Shown: positions 6,613 through 16,259, counted from the stretch's first letter. The stretch: 33,916 nucleotides of DNA from Bacteroidota bacterium (GCA_016868475.1 VGGU01000016.1:1-33916); one strand, 5' to 3'. The notes: a model not told the origin generated them from the sequence alone. A program made the numbers and translations.

Positions 6613-9390
6613 ATGTCAGAATTAAAACTTCCTCGATTACTGGCGGCGGCCAAAGAGTTCAATATTGGACAAGAAACCCTCATTGAGTTTTTGGTAGGAA
6701 AGGGTTTTGCCAAGGACGAACTAAAGCCTACCTCCAAACTATCGGAGGATATGTACCGTTCGCTCCAACAGGAATTCCAGAGCGACAAGGCCGCTAAAAT
6801 GAAGAGCGACCAATTGGAGCTTCCTAAAACGGCACAGGGAGAAGTGCGTAAGAAAAAAGAGGACGAGGAAATTTCATTTAAGTCTGGAAAAGCTTCCAAG
6901 AAAAAAGAAGAACCTGCTACTCCTGCAACAGCCCCTACTCCGGTAATAGAAGAAAAATCGGAGGAAGTGGTGAAGGCAGAAGCGCCTGTAGTAGAAGGAC
7001 CAAAAGTGGTAAAGAAGATTGACCTGGGTGCGATTGATTCCTCGGTTAGACCTAAGAAAGGGGCAAAAGCTAAAAAAGAAGAGCCTGCAGCCGTAGCTGA
7101 AAAACCCACAAAAAAGAAAAAAGAAGAAGCGGCAGCCACAGCAAAACAAAAAGCTGCACCCGCTCCTGTTGAACCTGTAAAACCTGTTGAAGTAGCTCCG
7201 CCAACAATTGAAAATATTGAGATAGCTAAACTGTCGGGTCCAAAAATTCTTGGGAAAATTGAACTTCCTGTCAATAATGATACGCGTCCAGTTCGAGAAG
7301 AAAAAAGGCCACGCAAGCGTATCCCCATCACTAAAAAAGATGGAACGCATCGGGAAGTATTTATCAATAAAGACGATAACAATAGACCTGGCGGTGGTTT
7401 TAACAGAGGCCGTGCAGGTAATCAACGCCCACAACAACAACGTGGTAATGTTCGTCGGGAAGACAAACTGATTGACGAAAAAGAAATTCAACGAAAGATT
7501 CAGGAAACACAAGCCAAGCTGGCTGGTGGTACTGGAAAAGGTAAGGGAGTAAAAGCAAAACTTCGTCGCGCCAAGCGTGAGGAAATGGCGGAATCCATGG
7601 GCGAAGAAACAACAGATAATAAGTTACAATTAACAGAGTTTATCAGTGTGAGCGAATTAGCGAGTTTGATGGATGTAAACTTTGCGGATGTAATCAGTAA
7701 GTGCATGAGCTTGGGGATCATGGTATCGATTAATCAGCGATTAGATGCTGAAGTAATTGAACTGGTTGCCAGTGAGTTTGGCTTTGTGGTGGAATTCATT
7801 GATATGGAAAAACAGATGGAGATGGAAGAGGAGGGAGAAGAGGAGGATGAGGAAGAAGAGTTAAAACATCGTTCTCCCATTGTTACTATCATGGGTCACG
7901 TTGACCATGGTAAAACTTCTTTGCTTGACCATATTCGTAATGCCAACGTGGTAGCTGGTGAGGCTGGTGGAATTACTCAGCACATTGGCGCATATCGTGT
8001 GGAAATTTCAGATGGAAAAGAAATTACTTTCTTGGATACACCTGGTCACGAAGCATTTACGGCCATGCGTGCTCGTGGTGCTAAGGTTACGGATATTGCT
8101 GTAATTGTGGTAGCGGCAGACGACGCCATCATGCCTCAAACGCGTGAAGCCATCAGCCACGCACAAGCAGCGGGTGTACCTATGATTTTCGCGGTTAATA
8201 AGATCGATAAAGACGGGGCTAATCCGCAAAAAATTTATGAGCAATTGTCTCAGATGAATATTTTAGTAGAAGAATGGGGCGGTAAGTTTCAGAGTCAGGA
8301 AATCTCTGCTAAAAAAGGACTGAATATCGATAAATTATTGGAGAAGATTTTGCTTGAAGCGGAGATGCTTGATCTTAAAGCTAATCCGGATCGTGGCGCA
8401 ATGGGCACAATCATTGAAGCATCTCTGGATAAGGGCCGAGGATTTGTGGCAACATTATTGGTGGAAAACGGAACCCTGCGCCCAGGAGATCTGGTAGTGA
8501 GTGGTCAATATTATGGAAGGGTGAAGGCCATGTTCAATGAGCGGAATAAAAAAGAAAAAGAGGCCGGTCCTTCGGCACCGGCATTGATTTTGGGATTGAA
8601 TGGTGCTCCGCAGGCCGGTGAAAAGTTCAAAGTGTATGAAGATGAGTCGGAGGCAAAAGAAATTGCTAATCGTCGGGCACAAATTTTACGTGAACAAGGT
8701 ATTCGTACTAAAAAACATATTACCCTTGATGAGATCGGTCGTCGATTGGCATTGGGAAGTTTCAAGGAACTAAATGTAATTATCAAAGGAGACGTGGATG
8801 GTTCCGTAGAGGCCTTAAGCGACTCTTTACAGAAGCTTTCTACCGATGAAATTATCGTGAAGGTGATTCACAAAGGCGTGGGACAAATCAATGAAAGCGA
8901 TATTGTGCTGGCCGAAGCATCCGATGCGATTGTTATTGCATTCAACGTTCGTCCTTCACTTCAGGCTACTAAATTGGCAGAGAATGCGGGTATCGAGATC
9001 AAGATGTACTCCATTATCTATAATGCTATTGAAGAAGTCAAGAGTGCCATGGAAGGAATGTTGGAGCCAAAAACACAGGAGAAGATTGTGGCCAATGTGG
9101 AAATTCGTGAAGTGTTCAAATTTGATAAAGCTACCGTGGCAGGTTGCTCTGTACGCGATGGTAAAATCAAACGTGACTCTAAGATTCGTTTGATCCGGGA
9201 TGGTATTGTGGTATATCCTACTGCAGAAGGGGTGGTGGCCGAGCTGGCATCTTTGAAGCGCTTTAAGGATGATGTCAAAGAAGTAGTATCTGGTATGGAG
9301 TGTGGGTTGACTATTAAGAACTTTACGGATATCAAAGTGGGGGATGTGGTTGAGGCATATGAATTGGAGGAAGTAAAGCGAACGCTCTAA
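6613..9390 (+). CDS. infB: Translation initiation factor IF-2
   Basis: A 925-residue IF-2, the GTPase that places initiator tRNA on the 30S subunit and joins subunits. An N-terminal IF2N helical domain ([14 protein letters not shown]) is followed by a long low-complexity K/E/A/P-rich linker to about residue 330, a second IF2N-like segment, and an acidic run of mostly Glu just before the G domain. The G domain has GHVDHGKT (428-435), DTPGHEAF and NKID, followed by domains II-IV (for example [10 protein letters not shown]). The start lies 20 bases after nusA. Large antisense open frames over the linker (for example 6600-7382) are composition artefacts. Confidence 0.98.
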   Translation: MSELKLPRLLAAAKEFNIGQETLIEFLVGKGFAKDELKPTSKLSEDMYRSLQQEFQSDKAAKMKSDQLELPKTAQGEVRKKKEDEEISFKSGKASKKKEEPATPATAPTPVIEEKSEEVVKAEAPVVEGPKVVKKIDLGAIDSSVRPKKGAKAKKEEPAAVAEKPTKKKKEEAAATAKQKAAPAPVEPVKPVEVAPPTIENIEIAKLSGPKILGKIELPVNNDTRPVREEKRPRKRIPITKKDGTHREVFINKDDNNRPGGGFNRGRAGNQRPQQQRGNVRREDKLIDEKEIQRKIQETQAKLAGGTGKGKGVKAKLRRAKREEMAESMGEETTDNKLQLTEFISVSELASLMDVNFADVISKCMSLGIMVSINQRLDAEVIELVASEFGFVVEFIDMEKQMEMEEEGEEEDEEEELKHRSPIVTIMGHVDHGKTSLLDHIRNANVVAGEAGGITQHIGAYRVEISDGKEITFLDTPGHEAFTAMRARGAKVTDIAVIVVAADDAIMPQTREAISHAQAAGVPMIFAVNKIDKDGANPQKIYEQLSQMNILVEEWGGKFQSQEISAKKGLNIDKLLEKILLEAEMLDLKANPDRGAMGTIIEASLDKGRGFVATLLVENGTLRPGDLVVSGQYYGRVKAMFNERNKKEKEAGPSAPALILGLNGAPQAGEKFKVYEDESEAKEIANRRAQILREQGIRTKKHITLDEIGRRLALGSFKELNVIIKGDVDGSVEALSDSLQKLSTDEIIVKVIHKGVGQINESDIVLAEASDAIVIAFNVRPSLQATKLAENAGIEIKMYSIIYNAIEEVKSAMEGMLEPKTQEKIVANVEIREVFKFDKATVAGCSVRDGKIKRDSKIRLIRDGIVVYPTAEGVVAELASLKRFKDDVKEVVSGMECGLTIKNFTDIKVGDVVEAYELEEVKRTL

Positions 9391-9414
9391 CTTTTTGTTA
9401 AACTCAAGTTGCTT

Positions 9415-9446
9415 TTGCATACTACTGTAAAGGCCACTTACTTTTG
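9415..9446 (+). promoter_or_regulatory. Promoter of surA-purF
   Basis: TTG at 9415-9417 (within TTTTG) and TACTTTTG at 9439-9446 are separated by 21 bases, an excellent fit to TTG-N17-23-TAnnTTTG. The -7 element ends 6 bases before the ATG at 9453, so the mRNA would have a leader of only a few bases or none. Confidence 0.7.
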
Positions 9447-9452
9447 AGAACT

Positions 9453-10814
9453 ATGTATAGTGTAATTAGAACCTCCTTCCTTTTTTCATCGATCTTGATG
9501 ATTGGCACTCTCTGTGCGCAACCCAAGAAAGTAGTGGCTGATAAAATAGCGGCTGTTGTGGGCGATCGGATTATTCTGCAATCGGATATAAAGAACTCTG
9601 TTGCGGATATGGTTCGCCGTGGCGAAAATTTGCCTCCTAATGCCGAGTGCATGATTATGGAACAAGCGGTGGTTTCCAAAGTAATGATGTTACAAGCCGA
9701 AAAAGATTCGTTACCTGTTACTGATGAGGATGTGGAAGCAGATTTGGATAATCGCATTCGTACGTACATCAATCAGTTTGGCAGTCAAGAGGCAGTGGAA
9801 GAGATTGCAGGTAAAACCATTTATCAAATAAAGGATGATGCGCGTGAATCGGTGCGTGAGCAAAAACTGGCTGCCTCCATGCAACGCAAGATTGTGGAGA
9901 ATGTACGCATCACACCGGTTGAAGTAAAAGCCTGGTTTGATAAAATTCCAAAAGATAGTTTACCATTTTACGAATCTGAACTGGAAATAGGGCAGATTGT
10001 AATTTATCCAAAAGCTTCGCGTGATTTGGAGCAGTATATAATAGGCGAAATGAACAATTATCGCCGGCAGATCGAATTGAAGCTAACCACCTTTGATCAA
10101 TTAGCCAAGCGTGTTTCTGAAGACCCGGGAAGTAAGGATCGTGGAGGTCAGTACCAATTAAATCGTAATGAAAAAACTTGGGATCCGGTATTCCTTTCCA
10201 CCTCATTCCGATTAAAAGAAGGGGAGATTTCTCCGCCTGTTAAATCAAAGTTTGGGTTTCATATTATTCAGTTATTACAACGTAATGGAGACGATGCCAT
10301 TGTTAGACATATCCTTCGCATACCTCCGGTAACATCAGATGAATTGGATCAGGCCAGGCGTAAACTGGATACCGTTCGTTCTAAAATTATTGCCGGGACG
10401 CTTACTTTCAACGAAGCAGCTACCAAGCATAGCGATGAGGAGTCGGCTAAATACACAGGTCCTTATTTGACCAATCGGGATGGCTCAACATTTGTAACTA
10501 TCGATCAATTGGATAAGGATATGGTCAACTTGTTGGCAAAGTTAAAAACGGGCGATTACTCAATGCCCGTGGCCTACGAAAATGAACAAGGTAAAAAAGG
10601 TGTTCGTATTGTACATCTTAAATCTCGTTCAGTACCGCATCGAATGAATTTGCAAGACGATTATAGCAAGATTACACAATTTGCGCTGGAAGAGAAAAAA
10701 GCTAAATTGTTGGAGAAATGGATCCAGAATAAATTGGAAACCTATTACGTGAACATTGATCCGGCTACGGCCGAAGAGTGCCCTCAGCTGAAAAAATTCT
10801 CAGCTGATAATTGA
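9453..10814 (+). CDS. surA: Periplasmic peptidylprolyl isomerase, SurA-type chaperone
   Basis: A 453-residue exported protein: signal peptide MYSVIRTSFLF...TLCAQ, then the SurA N-terminal domain opening with DKIAAVVGDRIILQSDI. Two parvulin (PPIC) modules follow, the first from about residue 170 (ELEIGQIVIYPK...FGFHIIQLLQR) and the second starting near AIVRHILRIPP. SurA escorts outer-membrane proteins to the BAM complex. An in-frame TTG lies at 9444, but it is inside the -7 promoter element, so ATG 9453 is the better start. purF-like 10821 follows after 6 bases. Confidence 0.93.
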   Translation: MYSVIRTSFLFSSILMIGTLCAQPKKVVADKIAAVVGDRIILQSDIKNSVADMVRRGENLPPNAECMIMEQAVVSKVMMLQAEKDSLPVTDEDVEADLDNRIRTYINQFGSQEAVEEIAGKTIYQIKDDARESVREQKLAASMQRKIVENVRITPVEVKAWFDKIPKDSLPFYESELEIGQIVIYPKASRDLEQYIIGEMNNYRRQIELKLTTFDQLAKRVSEDPGSKDRGGQYQLNRNEKTWDPVFLSTSFRLKEGEISPPVKSKFGFHIIQLLQRNGDDAIVRHILRIPPVTSDELDQARRKLDTVRSKIIAGTLTFNEAATKHSDEESAKYTGPYLTNRDGSTFVTIDQLDKDMVNLLAKLKTGDYSMPVAYENEQGKKGVRIVHLKSRSVPHRMNLQDDYSKITQFALEEKKAKLLEKWIQNKLETYYVNIDPATAEECPQLKKFSADN

Positions 10815-10820
10815 TCCTCT

Positions 10821-12668
10821 ATGAGTGACTCAATCAAACATGAATGCGGACTGGCTTTAATTCGTCTGCGTAAATCCTTTTCTTATTATCAGCAACAATA
10901 CGGCACGTCTCTTTGGGGGTTGAACAAGTTGTACCTCCTTATGGAAAAGCAACACAATCGCGGACAGGATGGTGCGGGCGTAGTAGCAGTAAAACTTAAC
11001 ACTGAGCCGGGGTATCCGTTCATGAATCGGATACGTAGTAACGCCCCTCAAGCTATTGCGGATATTTTTCATCGCATAGGGGAGCAAATCAATGAATTTG
11101 AAAAATACAACCCAGGCGTGCGTAATCATCCAGGGTTATTAAAAGGGAATATTGATTTCATGGGAGAGGTTTTGTTAGGTCATCTCCGGTATGGAACACA
11201 GGGAAAAAATAAATTGGAGTATTGTCATCCATTTATCAACAGGCATATTATGCCTGCAAGAAATTTGGCGCTGGCCGGCAATTTCAACATTGTTAATGCA
11301 GAGGAATTATACGCACATATTGGAAAGCAACCAAAGGAAGATCTTCGTTCCAGTGATTTAGCTGCCTTGTTAGAGCTGATCTATCAATTGCTAAATGAGG
11401 CCGATGAAAAAGCCCCCGATCAGTTGGATATCATATCAGTATTGCAAAAAACAATTTCTCTATTGGACGGTGGTTATAATGTAGGTGGTGTAACAGGGAA
11501 TGGAATTGCATTTGTGTTTCGTGATCCTCACGGCATTCGCCCTTCTTATTATTATATCAATGAAGAAGTAGTAGTAGCAGCTTCAGAGCGCGCGGCTATT
11601 CGTACTACATTTAATGTTCCGGAAAATCAGGTTCAGGAGCTAATGCCAGGACAGGGGCTGATTGTGTATGAGGATGGACGTGTGGTCATTGAACAACTGG
11701 TACCCCCTAAGGAAAGAAAGGCTTGTAGTTTTGAACGAATATATTTTTCAAGAGGTAGTGACGAAAAAATTTATCGCGAACGCAACCAGCTTGGTTTTAG
11801 ATTAAGCAAGGCTGTATTGGAAGCTATACAGCACGATTTGCGCAATACTATCTTTTCTTTTATCCCTAATACTGCCGAAACAGCTTTCTATGGCATGCTC
11901 AAAGGGATGGAGCAATATCTTAATCAAATCAAGATAGAACGAATACTGAGTTGGGGCAAGAATTTTGATGAAGAAAAGTTGCGGGAGATGATCAACCGCA
12001 CTATTCGTGTCGAAAAGATTGCCATCAAGGATGTAAAGATGCGTACGTTCATTACGGAGGATGTGAGTAGAAATGAAATGGTACAGCACGTGTACGATAT
12101 CACTTACGGTACTGTGCGTCCGAATGAAGATACGCTGGTAGTCATAGATGATTCTATTGTGCGTGGCACCACACTTAAGGAAAGTATTATTCGAATGCTG
12201 GGACGCTTACGTCCAAAAAAGATCATTGTAGTTTCTTCTTCTCCGCAAATCCGTTATCCGGATTGTTATGGAATTGATATGAGCAAGATGGGTGATTTTA
12301 TTGCCTTTAATGCGGCGGTTTCTTTGTTGAAAGATGCAGGACGAACTGCTTTTCTACAAGAGCTGATGGAGCGTTGTCAATTGATGGAAAAAGAAGGCAA
12401 ACTGCAAGAGGAAAATGTAGTTCGGCAGCTCTATAAACAATTCACCACCGAGCAAATTACTGCTAAAATTGCCGCGTTAATAACGCCACCTGAATTGAAT
12501 ATTCCGGTGGAAGTGATTTTCCAGCGTATTGAAGATTTGCATGCTTCTTGTCCTAACAATTTAGGAGATTGGTATTTTACAGGAAATTATCCAACACCTG
12601 GGGGTAATCGGGTTGTCAATAAGGCCTTCATGAATTACATGGAAGGAAAAAATGTAAGAGGGTATTAA
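10821..12668 (+). CDS. Amidophosphoribosyltransferase-like protein (long PurF variant)
   Basis: A 615-residue class II glutamine amidotransferase fused to a type I phosphoribosyltransferase domain. The expected nucleophile is Cys9 in ECGLALI, so eight residues must be removed to free an N-terminal cysteine, as in propeptide-containing PurF. Other landmarks: HNRGQDGAGV (NRGQD signature), LGHLRYGT, NLALAGNFN, and the PRPP loop VVIDDSIVRGTT (440-451). PurF makes phosphoribosylamine, the first step of purine synthesis. It is about 110 residues longer than E. coli PurF, with apparent insertions after the RGQD motif (about 70-110) and before the PRPP loop (about 370-415). It may be the main PurF or a paralogue. 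Likely co-transcribed with surA. Confidence 0.88.
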   Translation: MSDSIKHECGLALIRLRKSFSYYQQQYGTSLWGLNKLYLLMEKQHNRGQDGAGVVAVKLNTEPGYPFMNRIRSNAPQAIADIFHRIGEQINEFEKYNPGVRNHPGLLKGNIDFMGEVLLGHLRYGTQGKNKLEYCHPFINRHIMPARNLALAGNFNIVNAEELYAHIGKQPKEDLRSSDLAALLELIYQLLNEADEKAPDQLDIISVLQKTISLLDGGYNVGGVTGNGIAFVFRDPHGIRPSYYYINEEVVVAASERAAIRTTFNVPENQVQELMPGQGLIVYEDGRVVIEQLVPPKERKACSFERIYFSRGSDEKIYRERNQLGFRLSKAVLEAIQHDLRNTIFSFIPNTAETAFYGMLKGMEQYLNQIKIERILSWGKNFDEEKLREMINRTIRVEKIAIKDVKMRTFITEDVSRNEMVQHVYDITYGTVRPNEDTLVVIDDSIVRGTTLKESIIRMLGRLRPKKIIVVSSSPQIRYPDCYGIDMSKMGDFIAFNAAVSLLKDAGRTAFLQELMERCQLMEKEGKLQEENVVRQLYKQFTTEQITAKIAALITPPELNIPVEVIFQRIEDLHASCPNNLGDWYFTGNYPTPGGNRVVNKAFMNYMEGKNVRGY

Positions 12669-12674
12669 GGATAG

Positions 12675-12700
12675 TAAAGAAGTGTCTTTATTTATTTTTT
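12675..12700 (+). terminator. Weak intrinsic terminator after the purF-like gene
   Basis: TAAAGA (12675-12680) and TCTTTA (12685-12690) form a 6-bp stem around AGTG, followed by TTTATTTTTT. It sits just after the purF-like stop and runs into the last codons of the oppositely oriented EamA gene. The A/T-only stem makes it weak. Confidence 0.4.
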
Positions 12701-13564
12701 ACTCACCAAGTATACGCCACTAAATATAAGCAAGGCTGCTACTGCCTTTTCCACACTAAATTGTTCTTGTAAGAATAAAGCTGCAATGATGGCAGCAAAT
12801 ACGGGTTGAGTATAGATATAGCCTCCGGTAACACTTGCCCCCAGATGTTTAAGTCCATAGGTGGTGAAGGAGTACGTAAGAAAAGTTCCAAAGAAAATAA
12901 GTACTCCCAATGAAACTAGCTGAGAAAAAAGGGCTTGTTCCCAATTGATGCGTACTACATCGGACCAACAAAAAGGAAGAATAAGTATAAATCCAAAAGT
13001 AAAGACCCAACGCACCACATGTAAGGGTGGGTAACGTGTCATCAACGGTTTAGACAAAATAAAATAGACGGCATAAGAAAAGGCATTTATCAGGATTAAT
13101 ACATCGCCTGTAATGGAAGAAATACCACTTCCATCTTTTGAAAGAACTAATAATATGGCGCCTGCTATACCCAGTGTTAATCCAAATCCTTTAAACCAAG
13201 TAAAGGATTCTTGCAACCAAAGCATTGCAAACAACGTTATTAGTATGGGCGTGCTCAGCATTAATAAAGCTGCATGAATAGTTGAGGTGAGGGTGAGCCC
13301 CTTGATGAATAACATTTGATTGAAAACCACACCCGTTAGTGCACATCCTACAAAACGAGGGATATCTTTTTTATCAATTCCAGCATTTTTGCTTGAGAAA
13401 GACCACAATATCCAAAACAATAATAAGGTGATTCCAACTCGAAAGAAGTTTACACCAAAGGCGCCAATCAACGAAGGTGAAATATGCTTTACCAGCCCCA
13501 GATTGATGGCAAAGAAAAGGTTGGTGAGTAATACTGCAATATGTGCCTTTCGGGTTGCTGACAT
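12692..13564 (-). CDS. EamA/DMT-family membrane transporter
   Basis: A 290-residue protein with ten predicted membrane helices arranged as two EamA halves; the second half begins near SITGDVLILINAFSYAVYFILSK and ends YIYTQPVFAAIIAALFLQEQFS. This is the drug/metabolite transporter superfamily, whose members export amino acids, metabolites or drugs; the substrate is not predictable. A TTG three codons upstream (13573) is also in frame, but ATG at 13564 (MSATRKAHIAVLL) gives the usual N terminus just before helix 1. It ends tail-to-tail with the purF-like gene and lies 13 bases downstream of the glycosyltransferase. Confidence 0.9.
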   Translation of the reverse strand: MSATRKAHIAVLLTNLFFAINLGLVKHISPSLIGAFGVNFFRVGITLLLFWILWSFSSKNAGIDKKDIPRFVGCALTGVVFNQMLFIKGLTLTSTIHAALLMLSTPILITLFAMLWLQESFTWFKGFGLTLGIAGAILLVLSKDGSGISSITGDVLILINAFSYAVYFILSKPLMTRYPPLHVVRWVFTFGFILILPFCWSDVVRINWEQALFSQLVSLGVLIFFGTFLTYSFTTYGLKHLGASVTGGYIYTQPVFAAIIAALFLQEQFSVEKAVAALLIFSGVYLVSKK

Positions 13565-13577
13565 GGTACGCAAATTA

Positions 13578-14714
13578 CTAGTTGTTTTTTCCTTGTATGA
13601 TTTTAAGCCAAGGACCTAAAGATTCTTGCAAAGTAAAGGAAGGGGGCGTATAATGGCGGTAAGAAAAATGTTCAGCCACCGCTAAGGCGTTTATTAATGA
13701 AAAACGCTCCTGTGTTAATAACGGAGCCCAACCTTTTTGGTGACAATAGTTGGCTAAATATTCTTGTTCGGGTTGTCCGGGGGTTGGAACACATACCAGT
13801 TTTTTTTGCAGTGGTAACAATTCCATCAGTGATGTATAACCGCTCCTGCAAATAATTAATGATGCTTTTTCAATTTCAATCAACAAATCTGCACCATTCA
13901 GGTGTTCATGTACACTTCCGTTTGATTTACCATAGAGTAATTGAAGTACATCGTTGGAGGAGCCAGAATTTTCTAGAAATACTTCCGGCCTGCCTTTTAC
14001 CAAGGTAAAGGATCCTGTATAATTGAGTAAGGATTGAATTATCAATGCTTCAAAGATCTCTCGCTGTGGTTCGGGCCCCGAGATTAAAAAAAGTATATGT
14101 GTTGCAGGAGTGTTTGCGTTAATGCTGTGATTGAATCGATTTAAAATTCCTGTATATCGGACGGTAATTGCTGGTAATTGTTTGGGATTGGATAATTCTC
14201 CCGCTAAGGCCCAGTTGCCCTTATAATCAGGCACCCATAGCTCATCAAATTTGTTGAATAATCGATACACAATCTGCTGTAGCAATCTATCTACCCACCT
14301 TCCTTGACCTGTTTTAATGAACAACTGATGCGTGATCAATACGGAGGATATATCCGGATGATTCAACCCATATCTATTATCGGCAATAACCGCATTTAAT
14401 TTCCATTGCGTTATTTGTGTGGCTAACCATTTTTTTTCGTCCCTGATCTGTTTTAATAAGCTGGGCATTTGCCAGAGTAATTGTAGGAGAAGAAGAGCTT
14501 TATTTTGCGAATAGCGCACCTCTGTTCCGGGAGTTTCAACAAAGGGGATGTCAGGGAATTCTTGTTGCAACAACTTACCTGCCTTACCATTGGCTCCTAT
14601 GATAACCTGGCAATTTTGTTCCAATAGCCAATTGATGATGGGGATACAGCGGGTAGCATGTCCCAATCCCCAGCTTAGAGGCGCTACCAGTACGCGAGGC
14701 CATGAAGAATTCAA
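13578..14714 (-). CDS. MurG/GT28-like glycosyltransferase
   Basis: A 378-residue GT-B fold protein. The N terminus reads RVLVAPLSWGLGHATRC, the Gly-rich nucleotide-sugar transferase start with the GHATR motif. The C-terminal half carries ICRSGYTSLMELLPLQKKLVCVPTPGQPEQEYLA, equivalent to the UDP-sugar-binding loop of MurG-like enzymes (GxxS..E..P....P....EQ..NA). It lacks membrane segments. The acceptor is unknown; it is not the cell-wall MurG by context. The only available start is TTG at 14714-14712, because an in-frame TAA lies three codons upstream and no ATG or GTG precedes the conserved N terminus. Confidence 0.85.
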   Translation of the reverse strand: MNSSWPRVLVAPLSWGLGHATRCIPIINWLLEQNCQVIIGANGKAGKLLQQEFPDIPFVETPGTEVRYSQNKALLLLQLLWQMPSLLKQIRDEKKWLATQITQWKLNAVIADNRYGLNHPDISSVLITHQLFIKTGQGRWVDRLLQQIVYRLFNKFDELWVPDYKGNWALAGELSNPKQLPAITVRYTGILNRFNHSINANTPATHILFLISGPEPQREIFEALIIQSLLNYTGSFTLVKGRPEVFLENSGSSNDVLQLLYGKSNGSVHEHLNGADLLIEIEKASLIICRSGYTSLMELLPLQKKLVCVPTPGQPEQEYLANYCHQKGWAPLLTQERFSLINALAVAEHFSYRHYTPPSFTLQESLGPWLKIIQGKNN

Positions 14715-14780
14715 GAAATTTTATTTTGGATTGGGCAATAAATTGCTTGTAAAGTAGTTTTTATTGAGGACTTTTAAGTT

Positions 14781-14906
14781 ATGAAACAACTTGTTTTAGG
14801 AATTTGTCTACTGATTTTATTGAGCTCACTGAGCGCATGTGCGCACAATTACTATTCCAGTAAAGCCTCAAAAAATTGTGGTTGCCCCGGCCAAAATGTT
14901 CGCTAA
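14781..14906 (+). CDS. Tiny CGCP lipoprotein (41 residues)
   Basis: An ATG at 14781 opens a 41-residue frame: basic MKQ, hydrophobic helix LVLGICLLILLSS, lipobox LSAC with Cys20, then a short hydrophilic mature part AHNYYSSKASKNCGCPGQNVR. The mature lipopeptide is only about 22 residues and ends with a CxCP pair (Cys33, Cys35). The lipobox is textbook quality, and the gene fills an otherwise empty gap between divergent and convergent neighbours. I recall similar small Bacteroidota proteins with a C-terminal CGCP, but no function. The two cysteines could bind a metal or form a disulfide. Its stop codon sits in the arm of the hairpin at 14904-14938. Confidence 0.75.
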   Translation: MKQLVLGICLLILLSSLSACAHNYYSSKASKNCGCPGQNVR

Positions 14907-14938
14907 GCCTTAACTATTCCAAAAAAGTTAATGGCTTA
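14904..14938. terminator. Bidirectional terminator hairpin between convergent genes
   Basis: TAAGCC-TTAAC (14904-14914) pairs with GTTAA-T-GGCTTA (14927-14938), giving an 11-bp stem with one bulged T (14932) and a 12-base loop containing an A-run. The stop codons of both genes, TAA of the lipoprotein (14904-14906) and TAA of the aminotransferase (14938-14936), are the outer ends of the stem. No strong U tract follows on either strand. Confidence 0.5.
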
Positions 14939-16192
14939 CTGAAGTTTTTCAATAGCCTGCTGCAATTTGTCCAGGAACACCGGGATCTCTTCTTCTTTAC
15001 AAGTGCCTACACTTAACCTGTACCAGGGAGAATCGGTACGGGTTCCAAATGCATAGAAGGGAACTAAGGCAAGACAGGCTTGGTCCAATAAATAACTGGT
15101 AACGGCGGATTGGGAATCTAAAATGGTATTTTCTGCTGTTCGTTTTCCTATTAAATCAATTCGAACAGTGAGATAAATTGCTGCTTCTGGCGCTATGGAA
15201 TCTACGCCTAACCCCGCTTCCTTCATTTTTTGAAACCCATTATGAATGGAACGTAATCTTTTCTCAATTTCTGATTTAAACCCACTTAAATAAGTGTCGA
15301 TGGCAGCGGTATTGGCTAAAAATCCTGTTAACGCTTTTTGTTCTGCCATAGGCGCCCAAGCTCCAACATGAGTAAGAATCATTTTCATTTTTTGGATCAA
15401 ACCAGCAGGACCCATTGACCAACCCACACGTACTCCCGTAGCGGCAAACACCTTACTGATGGCATCTATGAAAACGGTATACTCCTTCATGGCTGGGTAA
15501 ATAGAAACCGGATCGTGATGCTGAATGGATCCGTAAGTCAAATGCCAGTACATCTGATCATACATCACATATAGCTTTTTCTGCTCCGGGCCTCTACGTT
15601 TATTTTCTTCCAGCACTAACTCACAGATGGCGGCCAATTCCTCTTTTTTAAAAGTTGTGCCTGTTGGATTCTGTGGTGAGCACAAGGAGAGTAAGCTGGC
15701 TTCTTGAATATGCGGCCGTATCATATCGGCCGTTAACATAAAATTGGTATCGGCTGTAGTTTCAATCAATATGTGTTGACCCTCTACAAAATGGGCGTAG
15801 TGATGATTATTCCAAGAAGGGGCTGCATAAATTATTTTATCGCCTTTATCACAGACAGCCTTGAATAAAGTGTAGATGAGTGGTCTTCCACCGGAGGCAA
15901 TCAATATCTCGTTGGTGTTATATGAGAGACCCTGTTTTTGTTGAATGAAAGTAACCAGCTGTTCTCTTAGATCAAGATTCCCTTCAGCCGCAGGATAATT
16001 GGTATGGTGTTGACGATAAGCATCAATAATTCCTTGCTCCAATGCCGCAGGTATGGGAAAAATGGAGGGATCAAAATCGCCGATGGTAAAATTAAAAATA
16101 TGAGATCCTTGTTTGATCTTTTCTTTGATTTCAGCACCTAGTCGAACAATCTCGGAGCCAATAAGGGTCTCTGCTAGTTGGGAAAAAGGCAT
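14936..16192 (-). CDS. Class I/II PLP-dependent aminotransferase
   Basis: A 418-residue fold-type I aminotransferase. Visible landmarks: GDFDPSIFP near residue 38 (substrate-side loop), ASGGRP at 99-104 (phosphate-binding loop), NPTGT with Asn175, YDQMY with Asp212 (pyridine nitrogen), and SKVFAATGVRVGW with Lys247, the Schiff-base lysine. This is the aspartate/aromatic aminotransferase type; the amino donor cannot be assigned. The frame opens at 16267, but the first 25 residues (Gln/Lys-rich, in the intergenic region) look unrelated to the fold, so ATG 16192 (MPFSQLAETL) is chosen. It is divergent from adk with a 122-base gap and converges on the tiny lipoprotein. Confidence 0.92.
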   Translation of the reverse strand: MPFSQLAETLIGSEIVRLGAEIKEKIKQGSHIFNFTIGDFDPSIFPIPAALEQGIIDAYRQHHTNYPAAEGNLDLREQLVTFIQQKQGLSYNTNEILIASGGRPLIYTLFKAVCDKGDKIIYAAPSWNNHHYAHFVEGQHILIETTADTNFMLTADMIRPHIQEASLLSLCSPQNPTGTTFKKEELAAICELVLEENKRRGPEQKKLYVMYDQMYWHLTYGSIQHHDPVSIYPAMKEYTVFIDAISKVFAATGVRVGWSMGPAGLIQKMKMILTHVGAWAPMAEQKALTGFLANTAAIDTYLSGFKSEIEKRLRSIHNGFQKMKEAGLGVDSIAPEAAIYLTVRIDLIGKRTAENTILDSQSAVTSYLLDQACLALVPFYAFGTRTDSPWYRLSVGTCKEEEIPVFLDKLQQAIEKLQ

Positions 16193-16259
16193 CGGTTTTT
16201 TTTGCTGCTGCGAATGTAACTTATTTCTTGGGCAGCCTGGAGTAAATTGAAATATTGTT

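Noticed and set aside
6600-7382. 260-codon open frame antisense to infB, and a 212-codon one at 6874-7512
   Set aside because: They lie opposite the K/E/A/P-rich linker of IF-2; the Ser/Phe-rich translations are what complementary codons of that composition give, and neither resembles a protein family.
8956-9420. 154-codon open frame antisense to the end of infB
   Set aside because: Shadow of the strongly supported IF-2 frame; no family features and no promoter or start context.
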